Assembly: GCA_964631125.1 (NCBI GenBank)
Contig: CAZVYN010000113.1
Coordinates: 1-8,455, forward strand
Reading direction: 5' to 3'
Length of the DNA stretch: 8,455 nucleotides
From: CAZVYN01 sp964631125
GTDB taxonomy: Bacteria; Eisenbacteria; RBG-16-71-46; CAIMUX01
The translations under genes were made by a program, and so were the position numbers. Numbering within the stretch: the first letter of the stretch is position 1; each line of letters starts with the position of its first letter. The notes beneath the pieces were generated by a model, which searched no databases, had not been told where the DNA came from, and saw only the letters and a list, made by a program, of their open reading frames with translations. Positions 1 through 5,958 of this stretch are shown here, piece after piece.

Positions 1-187
1 TCTCGCTCGGCTGCGCGCGTTCGAGTTGATCGCGCAGGGCCGGATGGATCTCGCCCGCCGACGCGGGGGAAGGAGAGACCGCCAGGGTGAATCCGAGTAA
101 GCCCAGCGTCGCGCCGATCGCGAGCCAGCGGGGGCCGAAGAGACCATCAGCGGACGGCCGCTGGAGATCACGATGCGGAGCTGCCAT
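1..187 (-). CDS. N-terminal fragment of an exported protein, possibly a subtilisin-like (S8) protease precursor
   Basis: Only the first 62 codons are inside the window; the gene continues past the left edge. The ATG at 187-185 has a strong Shine-Dalgarno sequence (GGAGGA) 4 nt upstream. The product starts with about 20 mostly polar residues ending in R20. A hydrophobic core follows (about residues 21-37, WLAIGATLGLLGFTLAV), then a PSPASA/G signal-peptidase I-type site after A44. The mature protein would begin G-E-I-H-P-A-L-R-D-Q-L. Seen: a convincing signal peptide, so the protein is exported. Inferred: a short 'I-H/D-P-A-L-R-x-x-L' segment right after the signal peptide resembles the start of propeptides of bacterial S8 serine proteases, but too little is present to assign a family. 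It lies 99 nt downstream of the PP2C regulator and may be cotranscribed or use its own promoter near 245. Confidence 0.72.
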   Translation of the reverse strand, partial: MAAPHRDLQRPSADGLFGPRWLAIGATLGLLGFTLAVSPSPASAGEIHPALRDQLERAQPSE

Positions 188-191
188 CAAA

Positions 192-197
192 TCCTCC
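192..197 (-). promoter_or_regulatory. Shine-Dalgarno sequence of the exported-protein gene
   Basis: On the minus strand this reads GGAGGA, followed by TTTG and the ATG at 187-185. It is the strongest ribosome-binding site in the window, and it fixes the start codon of the left-edge gene. Confidence 0.75.
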
Positions 198-241
198 GGG
201 ATGGGGGTGCAGTCGAGTTCGCTGGGATGACGAACCGGCAA

Positions 242-247
242 AGTATA
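242..247 (-). promoter_or_regulatory. Possible -10 element (TATACT) upstream of the exported-protein gene
   Basis: Read on the minus strand this is TATACT, one mismatch from the sigma-70 -10 consensus, in the most AT-rich patch of the 99-nt gap between the PP2C regulator stop (287) and the next ATG (187). I could not find a good -35 hexamer at 16-18 nt; the nearest TTTGGC-like sequence is only about 13 nt away. No terminator is visible in the gap, so readthrough from the kinase operon is equally possible. Confidence 0.35.
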
Positions 248-286
248 TCGGACGAGTTCGGCCAAAGCGCGGGAAACCTTGGGAAC

Positions 287-1489
287 CTAGAGCAGCCAGG
301 CGAACACGGCCGCCCGATCGTCCTCCCCGTCGTGCCCGCCCGCAAAGCCGGAGCGGGCCGCCTCCAAGAGCTGGGCCGCGGACTCTGGGGTATCCGCGGC
401 CAGCGCCCTCGCCACCGCCTGGTGGAACGGCGTGACGTCGCCCGAGGGCTGGTCCTCCGCGGAATCATCGAACGGGACTCCGCGCGGGTCGACGGTCTCG
501 GGGTAGCCGTCCGTATAGAGGACGAGGCGCGTGCCGGGGACGCGTGCGATGCCGCAGCTCTCCCGCGGCGTGACCGGGAGGCCGGTGTTGATCGGGATTC
601 CCTGCGAAGCGAGGGGCGTCATCGACTCGCCGGGGCGCAGCGCGAAGGCGGGGGGATGGCCGGCGCCGGCATAGAACACCTCGCCTTCCGAGGGACGGTC
701 GAACACCAAGAACGCCGTGAGGAATTGGCCGAGCCCGACGCGCGTGAGTTCCTCTTCGAGCGCTTCCAGGACGTCGCCGGGGTCTTGGATTTCGCTGCTC
801 AGACTGCGGAGTTGGCTCTTCACGATGCCGGTCAACATCGCGGCGGAGGCGCCGTGGCCCATGACGTCGGCGATGAAGATCGCTGTCCCGCCCGAGGGCA
901 ACGGCCAGTAGTCGAAGAAGTCGCCGGAGAGACGCTCGGCCGGCACATAGACGGCGGCGAGTTGCGCTCGGGTGGTCTGCCACGCTCGGGGCGGCAGGAG
1001 GCGACTCTGGAAAACGCGCGCGCTCTCCAGGTTGTCCTCGAGCGCCGCGACATACGCGGCGTTGCGCTCGGCCAGGATCTGCGCCTCGGCCGCGCGGCGC
1101 GTCAGCATCTCGAGCACGGACATCGGGAACGGTTTGCGCAGGAAGAAGAAGGCCTCGCGACGGACCGCATCCTCCAACGCTTCGTCGGGGTCGGCGGCGG
1201 TGCCCGTCATGACGATGACGTCGATCTTGGGCGAGATCGTCTTGATCGCGGACAGCAGGTTGAGGCCTGAGATGCCGGGCAGGCGCACGTCGATCAGCGC
1301 CAGGTGGAAGGTCTCGTTCTCCAGCATGCGGAGCGCTTCCTCACCGTCGGCCGCCTCGGACACGTCGAGACGCCGCTCGAGCACGCGGCGCGCCGCGTAG
1401 CGCATGCCCGGCTCGTCGTCGACCACAAGAATGCGTCGCCGCTCCGCGGCGACGCATTCTCCGTCGACGCCCTCCACGCGCCGATTCAT
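287..1489 (-). CDS. Response regulator with PP2C-type (SpoIIE/RsbU-like) serine phosphatase output
   Basis: A 400-residue cytoplasmic protein with two domains. Residues about 17-135 form a CheY-like receiver: acidic pair D24/D25, phosphoacceptor D67 (in ALIDVRLPG), T95 and K119 (in RKPF). A helical, probably coiled-coil linker (about 136-165) leads to a SpoIIE-family PP2C domain (about 175-400). Its metal-binding motifs are intact: SGDFFDY (D190), ADVMGHG (D208), AGHPPAF (276-282), YTDGYPE (D327) and a terminal EDDRA (D390/D391). Known for the family: phosphorylation of the receiver switches a phosphatase that dephosphorylates STAS anti-anti-sigma proteins. The ATG at 1489 overlaps the kinase stop codon as ATGA. 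The nearest GAGG is about 11 nt upstream, so initiation probably depends on translational coupling. The reading frame stays open upstream to 1942, but that stretch is antisense-frame-like and lies inside the kinase gene; the receiver begins shortly after M1489. Target unknown; no STAS gene is nearby. Confidence 0.93.
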   Translation of the reverse strand: MNRRVEGVDGECVAAERRRILVVDDEPGMRYAARRVLERRLDVSEAADGEEALRMLENETFHLALIDVRLPGISGLNLLSAIKTISPKIDVIVMTGTAADPDEALEDAVRREAFFFLRKPFPMSVLEMLTRRAAEAQILAERNAAYVAALEDNLESARVFQSRLLPPRAWQTTRAQLAAVYVPAERLSGDFFDYWPLPSGGTAIFIADVMGHGASAAMLTGIVKSQLRSLSSEIQDPGDVLEALEEELTRVGLGQFLTAFLVFDRPSEGEVFYAGAGHPPAFALRPGESMTPLASQGIPINTGLPVTPRESCGIARVPGTRLVLYTDGYPETVDPRGVPFDDSAEDQPSGDVTPFHQAVARALAADTPESAAQLLEAARSGFAGGHDGEDDRAAVFAWLL

Positions 1490-3225
1490 CGAGCCACTGT
1501 CCTCGCACCCGACCGCGGCAACCACACCACCGCCGTCGTCCCTTGTCCCGGCGCCGACTTCAGCTCCAACTTCCCTTCGTAGTCCCAGACGATCGAGCGA
1601 CAGATGTCGAGGCCGAGCCCCGAGCCGGTCGGTTTCGTCGTGAAGAACGGCTCGAAGATGCGCGCCCTGAGCTCGGGCGGGATCCCGGCGCCGGTATCGG
1701 ACACCTCCAGGCGGACCCCTTCGCCGTCCGGCTGCGTGCGGAGGCGCAGCACGCCCCCCTTCACCATCGAGTCGCGCGCGTTGTAGACCAGATTGAGGAC
1801 CAACTGCTCCAGTTCGCCGCGCCGCGCGAAGACCTTCGGCATGTCGGCGGCGAGATCCGACTCGACCTGGATGCCGAGCGAATCGAGGTTCGGGCGCAGC
1901 ATGAAGAGCACCTGCTCCAGGAGCGCCGTCAGATCGATCCACCTCGGATCCTCGCTCTCTCCGCGTGCGACCGAGAGCAAGCCCTTGAAGATGCGTCCGC
2001 TGAACTGCACGTAGTGCTCGAGCACGCCCAGATCACGGGCCGCCTGCTCGGGCGAGACGACGCCGTCATCGACGTCGCGGCGGAGCGACTGCACGAGCGG
2101 CAGCATCACTCCGAACGCGTTGTTCAGATCGTGCGAGATGGCGCGGGCGAGATCGGCCAGTGCGACGCGCCGCTCGGCCGAGACGAGGCGCTCGTGTTGG
2201 GTCGTGACCATCTCGGAGTTGTAGACGGCGGCCGCCGCCAACGGCAGAAAACTGGCGAGCAGCTTGACGTCTTCGCCCCGGAACGCCGCGTCGCTCGTCG
2301 CGAGAACCTGCAGGAGTCCGAGCGGCTTGCGTCCGCGACGGAGCGGTGCGAAGAGGGCGGCTCGGGCGGGCGGCGCGTCGGCATCGCGCGCGAGGAGCGC
2401 ATCCAACAGCCCAGGCGGCATCTTCGGGCCGCGTGGATCGGGCGCGCCGTGCCGCACGCAGACGACGCGCGTCTCGAGTCGCAGCCAATCGGTGTCCTCG
2501 GGGGAGAGCGCGAAGGCGCGGCCAATCCGTTGGGATTTCGCCTTCGTGTGCGTGACGATCTCGGCCTGCACCACCAGGCTGTCCTCGGCCGGCGAGCCGA
2601 AGAGCAAGACCGCCGCGCCGTGGTCGTACTCCAAGAGTTGCTCGAGACCGTGCAGGATCTGATAGAGGACGTCCTTGGGACGGAGCTGCGCCGCGAGTTT
2701 CGCGTAGATGCGCTCCTTCAGCGCCGCCGCACGCTCGCGCTCGCGGTGGATCAGGCTCTCGGAGAGCAACTCGGCTGCGCTCTCGGCCAGCCCGGCGTCG
2801 CCGCGCGAGAAGGCGCGACCGGGCCGGCGAAAGGCGAGCACCGCGACCGGACGATCGGGGATCGCCACACGCAGGAGCAACAACTCGCGCTCGCTCGAAC
2901 CCGACTCCATGCGCAAGAAACGGCGGCAGGTCTCGATCAACTGCGGTCCCGCCGGATCGTCGGGAGATCCCGGAGGCGACGCCAGGAGGAGCTTACGTCC
3001 TCGCGGAGTCAGGCCCAGGCGATGCGGCGGGTAGAGCGCGCGATCGGAGCGACGCAGGTCGATCTGCACCGCGACATCGGCCTCGAGCGCCTCACCCAGT
3101 CGACGCAGTCCCACGCGCACGACACGGCTCGGATCGAGCTGCGCCGACATCCCGTCGAGATCGCGTCCCAGTTGATAGAGGAATTGCGCGCGGCGGTGCA
3201 GCGTCTTGTAGCTCGTTGCGGCCAT
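1486..3225 (-). CDS. GAF-domain sensor histidine kinase
   Basis: A 579-residue soluble kinase without signal peptide or membrane segments. Order: GAF-like region 1 (about 25-160), a charged helix (RERERAAALKER, 161-172), GAF-like region 2 (about 176-338, with the typical LFAPLRRGRKPLGLLQVL strand pair), a linker helix, a HisKA dimerisation domain with H-box AISHDLNNAFG (H365), and a HATPase_c domain. The HATPase_c domain shows the N-box LNLVYNA (N478, N482), G1 DTGAGI (510-515), F-box FEPFFTT and G2 GSGLGL (534-539). All catalytic motifs are intact. The H-D-L-N-N box resembles kinases of the 'HDFNN' type that pair with receiver-only or non-DNA-binding regulators. The start at 3225 has GAAGGG 5 nt upstream. 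The stop overlaps the next gene's ATG by 4 nt, so the PP2C response regulator is almost certainly its phosphorylation partner. The ligand of the GAF regions cannot be read from the sequence. Confidence 0.94.
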   Translation of the reverse strand: MAATSYKTLHRRAQFLYQLGRDLDGMSAQLDPSRVVRVGLRRLGEALEADVAVQIDLRRSDRALYPPHRLGLTPRGRKLLLASPPGSPDDPAGPQLIETCRRFLRMESGSSERELLLLRVAIPDRPVAVLAFRRPGRAFSRGDAGLAESAAELLSESLIHRERERAAALKERIYAKLAAQLRPKDVLYQILHGLEQLLEYDHGAAVLLFGSPAEDSLVVQAEIVTHTKAKSQRIGRAFALSPEDTDWLRLETRVVCVRHGAPDPRGPKMPPGLLDALLARDADAPPARAALFAPLRRGRKPLGLLQVLATSDAAFRGEDVKLLASFLPLAAAAVYNSEMVTTQHERLVSAERRVALADLARAISHDLNNAFGVMLPLVQSLRRDVDDGVVSPEQAARDLGVLEHYVQFSGRIFKGLLSVARGESEDPRWIDLTALLEQVLFMLRPNLDSLGIQVESDLAADMPKVFARRGELEQLVLNLVYNARDSMVKGGVLRLRTQPDGEGVRLEVSDTGAGIPPELRARIFEPFFTTKPTGSGLGLDICRSIVWDYEGKLELKSAPGQGTTAVVWLPRSGARTVAR

Positions 3226-3237
3226 GCCATCCCTTCG

Positions 3238-3252
3238 CGGCCGTTGCGGCCG
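3238..3252 (-). promoter_or_regulatory. Hairpin in the 5' leader of the kinase gene
   Basis: The leader reads CGGCCG-CAA-CGGCCG, a 6-bp all-GC stem with a 3-nt loop. It ends one base before the Shine-Dalgarno region (CGAAGGG) of the kinase. A 10-bp palindrome, GTCGATCGAC (3255-3264), lies just upstream. Such a stem could affect ribosome access or mRNA stability, but short GC palindromes are frequent in DNA of this composition. Confidence 0.3.
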
Positions 3253-3276
3253 ATGTCGATCGACCGACCGGCGCGG

Positions 3277-3285
3277 AAGGTAGCA
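3277..3285 (-). promoter_or_regulatory. Possible extended -10 promoter for the kinase/PP2C operon
   Basis: On the minus strand this reads TGCTACCTT, fitting the extended -10 pattern TGnTAnnnT, about 50 nt upstream of the kinase ATG in the 75-nt gap after the phosphatase gene. No clear -35 is seen. It would allow the two signalling genes to be transcribed separately from the phosphatase. Confidence 0.35.
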
Positions 3286-3297
3286 CGCCGAGGCGTG
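3284..3297 (-). other. Small inverted repeat just after the phosphatase stop codon
   Basis: CACGCCTCGGCGTG on the minus strand can fold as a 5-bp stem (CACGC/GCGTG) closing a CTCG loop, three bases after the TGA of the phosphatase gene. It is not followed by a T-run, so it is at best a weak terminator or a processing/stability hairpin. Its downstream arm abuts the candidate kinase promoter. Confidence 0.25.
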
Positions 3298-3300
3298 ACG

Positions 3301-5805
3301 TCAGCGGAGTCGAACGAAGCGGCGGCTCTCGGCGCCCGAAGCGTGCTCGAGCCGCACGAAATAGGCGCCGGCGGGCGCCACGCGGCCGCGGTCGTCGAGT
3401 CCGTCCCAGGTGATCTCGACCGGGCCGGGGGGACGGTGATCGTCGAGGAGTGTGCGCACACGGCGTCCCTCGATGTCGGAGATCGTGACGCGCACGGTCA
3501 TCGCCGTGGGCAGCGCGAAGCGGATCCGCGCCTCGGCGGCGAAGGGGTTGGGCTCGACGGCGCGGAGGAGCGACGCCGGGGTCCGCGGCGTGGTGTCGGG
3601 CGCGTCCGAGGCGGTTCCCTTGCGCATCGTGAAGCGGTCGCGGACGACGCCCGAAGAGTCGATGAACGCGGCGTTCAGTTCGAGACCGTTCACATCGAGG
3701 ACGAGGGACCCGAGTCGCTTGAAGTCGATGTACATCGCGGGGTGATCGAGCGGGCCGTCGGCGAGCCGCGACGAACAGCCGGTGACGTTGTAGACGGTTC
3801 CTTCATGCGGCGCATCGATGCTTGGCTTCTCGTAGGCGCCGTCGCCGAAGGGCCGGCCGTCGCCGTCATCGAGGATCATCGCAGGGGTGAGAGTCGAAGA
3901 GGCCCCGTAGTGACCGTCGAGGAGGAAGGACCGCTCGTATGAATGGCTGTGCCCCGTCAACACGAGGTCGACGCCCGCCTGCTCACAGATCGGAACGGCG
4001 TTCTCGCGCATCGCCTGGAGTCGACCCCCGCTGTCCTGCGGGTCATCGGAGTCGTGCGAGCCGTGGGAGTAGGGCGAATGGTGCCAGTAGACGATCTTCC
4101 ACTCCTGGTTGGTCGCGGCGAGATCTTGCTCCAACCAGTCCAACATCACGCCGCCGGGCGCGAGTTCTGAACCTTCGGAGTCCAGACAGACGAAGTGGAT
4201 GTTGGCGTAATCGAAGGCGTAGTACGCCTCGCTGCCCGACGGGAGCCCGCCCGACTCGCCGCCGGCTGGAAAGGTGAAGATCTCGTAGTAGTCATTGTTC
4301 GCGCCGGCGTGCAGCGTGTCGTGGTTGCCGCGCGTGGCCCAGAGGCAGGCCGAGCGGAGCATCTCCGGATACATCTCGAAGACCGCCGCCTGGTACTCGC
4401 TGTCCGTGCCGGCGTCGTACGCGTTGTCGCCCAACATGAACCACGCGTTGGTGCGCGTGTCGCCGGTGTACTCGTAATAGGCGTCGCGCACCGCGCGCGC
4501 CGCATCGTCGGCGCCGCCCGAATCGCCGAGGAACCAGAATCGACAGGGCCCCGTCGCGCCCGGGATCGGATGCGTCGTGAAACTGTAGGTCGAATCCCCT
4601 CCGGCCAGGATCTCGGTCGTCGTGCCGATGGCGTAGTAGTAGCGCGTGTCGGGCGAGAGCCCCTGCATCGTCACCTCGTGCTCCGTCGAGGTCGAGAGGA
4701 TGCTGACCGAGAAGATGAGTTGATCGGGACTCGGCCCGTAGATCACGCGACGGTTGGTCGCGATGTCGGTGCGCCAGCGTAGGCGCAGACTCGTCGGAGT
4801 GGCTCGCTGGATGTAGGGACCGCGAGTGACGGTGGCGACGGCAGCGACGGCAGCGACGGCGGCGGCGGTGTCGGCGGTGTCGCCCGCGGGACGGCCGCTG
4901 CGCGCGGGGGCGCCCACTCCCAATCCGAGACCGAGTGGGGTCGCGAGGTCGATCTGGATCGGGTCCTCGCTCCCGGGACTCTCGAAACTCTCGAATCGTC
5001 GCGCGGTCGAGTGCGCCGCCGCGTCGGCGTCGGGCCACCAGATCTCGGAAGTCCCGAGCGCATCGGTCGCGACCGCTTCCCAGGCGCGCGCGTCGGCGTA
5101 GAGCGGGCGCAACTCCCGCAGTCGCGCGCGAGCGTCGGCGCGTCGGCCGAGCGCGGCTTCGAGCTGGGCCGCGTAGACCTCGAGCGTCGGCACGAGTCCC
5201 TTGCGTTCGCGCGCCAGCGAGAGTCCGTCGAGAGCGCGTTCGAACCCGCGGTCACTGGCCGCCGCGCAGAGTCGGGCTCGCGCGAGAAAGTGCCCGGTCT
5301 CCGGTTGCGGCATCCGTGCGATGGCCGCATCCATCTCGTGGACCGCGGCCTCGACTTGGCCCTGATCGCCGAGGGCGCGTCCGAGGAGGAATCGACCGAG
5401 AGCGTCGTCGGGGCGGTCGCGCAGGTAACGACGGAACTCGGCGGCGGCCGCTTCGGGCTCGCTGACCTCCAACTCCATCGTTCCGCGAGCGAGTGCGATG
5501 GTGGAGAGATGCGGGGAGAGCTCCTCCGCGCGTGAGTAGTCGAGGCGCGCGGCAGCCCAGTCACGGTGCAGGCGATGTAGCTCTGCGCGGCGCAACCAAG
5601 ACTCGCCTCGAGTCGGGCTGGCGGCGATCTCGGCGGAGGCGCGGCGGATCTCCTCGTCGATGGGGCCGTGGGCCGATGCGGGGTCCGGCGGGAGCGAGAA
5701 TGCGAATGCGAATGCGAATACGAACGCGGACGCGAATGCGCGCGACCGCGCGACCGGCCGAAGGACCGACGCGGCCAGACGGAACCGGCGCGAACGCTTT
5801 CTCAT
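3301..5805 (-). CDS. Exported TPR / purple-acid-phosphatase-like metallophosphoesterase with C-terminal sorting domain
   Basis: 834 residues from the ATG at 5805, which has GGAG 7 nt upstream. An in-frame TTG at 5868 would add 21 unlikely residues ahead of the signal peptide. Order: basic n-region and (FA)n hydrophobic core with cleavage near PASA/H (about residue 45); TPR-like helical repeats (about 50-235); a low-complexity linker (about 270-325); a fibronectin-like purple-acid-phosphatase N domain (about 327-412, RGPYIQ...TRYYYAIG); a metallophosphoesterase domain (about 420-650); and a FlgD-Ig/T9SS-like C-terminal domain (about 747-834). All seven expected metal ligands are present: GDSG (D428), GDNAYD (D460, Y463), GNHD (N494), VYWHH (H575), GHSHSYER (H619, H621). 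It should hydrolyse a phosphomonoester or related substrate outside the cytoplasm, probably surface-attached or secreted. The substrate is unknown. The TPR fusion is unusual for the family. Confidence 0.93.
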   Translation of the reverse strand: MRKRSRRFRLAASVLRPVARSRAFASAFVFAFAFAFSLPPDPASAHGPIDEEIRRASAEIAASPTRGESWLRRAELHRLHRDWAAARLDYSRAEELSPHLSTIALARGTMELEVSEPEAAAAEFRRYLRDRPDDALGRFLLGRALGDQGQVEAAVHEMDAAIARMPQPETGHFLARARLCAAASDRGFERALDGLSLARERKGLVPTLEVYAAQLEAALGRRADARARLRELRPLYADARAWEAVATDALGTSEIWWPDADAAAHSTARRFESFESPGSEDPIQIDLATPLGLGLGVGAPARSGRPAGDTADTAAAVAAVAAVATVTRGPYIQRATPTSLRLRWRTDIATNRRVIYGPSPDQLIFSVSILSTSTEHEVTMQGLSPDTRYYYAIGTTTEILAGGDSTYSFTTHPIPGATGPCRFWFLGDSGGADDAARAVRDAYYEYTGDTRTNAWFMLGDNAYDAGTDSEYQAAVFEMYPEMLRSACLWATRGNHDTLHAGANNDYYEIFTFPAGGESGGLPSGSEAYYAFDYANIHFVCLDSEGSELAPGGVMLDWLEQDLAATNQEWKIVYWHHSPYSHGSHDSDDPQDSGGRLQAMRENAVPICEQAGVDLVLTGHSHSYERSFLLDGHYGASSTLTPAMILDDGDGRPFGDGAYEKPSIDAPHEGTVYNVTGCSSRLADGPLDHPAMYIDFKRLGSLVLDVNGLELNAAFIDSSGVVRDRFTMRKGTASDAPDTTPRTPASLLRAVEPNPFAAEARIRFALPTAMTVRVTISDIEGRRVRTLLDDHRPPGPVEITWDGLDDRGRVAPAGAYFVRLEHASGAESRRFVRLR
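4829..4882 (-). repeat. 9-nt in-frame tandem repeat (about 6 imperfect copies) in the phosphatase linker
   Basis: On the plus strand, units of ACGGCAGCG-type sequence repeat every 9 nt, ending in two GCGGTGTCG copies. In the phosphatase they encode DTA DTA AAV AAV AAV ATV, a flexible Ala-rich linker between the TPR region and the purple-acid-phosphatase N domain. Copy-number change would keep the frame and only lengthen or shorten the linker. Confidence 0.85.
5695..5742 (-). repeat. Hexanucleotide tandem repeat encoding the (FA)n signal-peptide core
   Basis: About eight imperfect TGCGAA-type units on the plus strand, three of them perfect and adjacent (5701-5718). Read on the minus strand they encode the alternating Phe/Ala hydrophobic core of the phosphatase signal peptide. 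The repeat stays in frame, so slippage would alter core length, not the reading frame. Confidence 0.85.
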
Positions 5806-5811
5806 CGCAAG

Positions 5812-5816
5812 TCTCC
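5812..5816 (-). promoter_or_regulatory. Shine-Dalgarno sequence of the phosphatase gene
   Basis: Minus-strand GGAGA, with GGAG ending 7 nt before the ATG at 5805. It supports this ATG over the upstream in-frame TTG at 5868. Confidence 0.6.
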
Positions 5817-5869
5817 GATCGAGCCGAGTCGGAAGTGGTCGGTTCGGGCCTCGTGACGTCGGGAACAAC

Positions 5870-5883
5870 TAGGTCCGGACCTA
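5870..5883. promoter_or_regulatory. Perfect 14-bp palindrome in the divergent intergenic region (candidate operator)
   Basis: TAGGTCCGGACCTA is a perfect two-fold symmetric sequence in the 153-bp gap between the phosphatase (starts 5805) and aroC (starts 5959). It is 65-78 nt upstream of the phosphatase ATG, where its promoter would be expected, and about 75 nt upstream of the aroC start. Its size and symmetry fit a dimeric repressor or activator site. I do not recognise the regulator. The rest of the gap holds the phosphatase ribosome-binding site and the aroC promoter candidate. Confidence 0.45.
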
Positions 5884-5941
5884 ATGCGCACGATTCACCC
5901 GCCCTGATTCTCCCGCTCCGTCGCCCCTGACGGCAAGCGCG

Positions 5942-5950
5942 TGTTAGCCT
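5942..5950 (+). promoter_or_regulatory. Extended -10 promoter candidate directly in front of aroC
   Basis: TGTTAGCCT fits the extended -10 pattern TGnTAnnnT. Its last base lies 8 nt before the GTG at 5959, so transcription would start at or within a base or two of the start codon. No Shine-Dalgarno sequence is visible upstream of this GTG, which fits a leaderless message. A CTGACG at 5927-5932 is too close (12-nt spacer) to be a normal -35. Confidence 0.45.
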
Positions 5951-5958
5951 GCCCCGCC

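Noticed and set aside
188..286. Rho-independent terminator after the PP2C regulator
   Set aside because: No stable stem followed by a T-run is present on the minus strand; only a weak CCAA/TTGG pairing can be drawn.
173..1270. A 365-codon plus-strand open frame over the PP2C response regulator
   Set aside because: It is antisense to intact receiver and phosphatase motifs, has a low-complexity Arg/Gly-rich translation, and lacks a ribosome-binding site.
1490..1942. N-terminal extension of the PP2C regulator to an upstream start at 1942
   Set aside because: The frame is open but overlaps the kinase ATPase domain in another frame. The translated extension has no domain, and the ATG at 1489 gives a normal receiver start and the ATGA overlap.
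3228..3230. A minus-strand ATG at 3230, five bases upstream of the kinase start
   Set aside because: It is in another frame, giving an Arg/Thr-rich shadow translation across the kinase gene without motifs.
1543..3942. A 799-codon open frame on the plus strand across the kinase and the phosphatase 3' end
   Set aside because: It is antisense to two genes with complete, recognisable domains. Its translation is Arg/Glu/Ala-rich with no motifs. Long antisense frames are expected in DNA this GC-rich.
4829..4882. CRISPR array or other spacer-repeat structure
   Set aside because: The units are 9 nt, directly adjacent with no spacers, and in frame within a gene. No cas genes are present.
5806..5868. 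TTG start at 5868 for the phosphatase
   Set aside because: It adds 21 residues ahead of a good signal peptide. The ATG at 5805 has a GGAG at proper spacing.
5941..5958. GTG at 5941 as the aroC start
   Set aside because: It adds six non-conserved residues; chorismate synthases begin close to the sequence encoded from 5959. The extra segment overlaps the likely -10 element.
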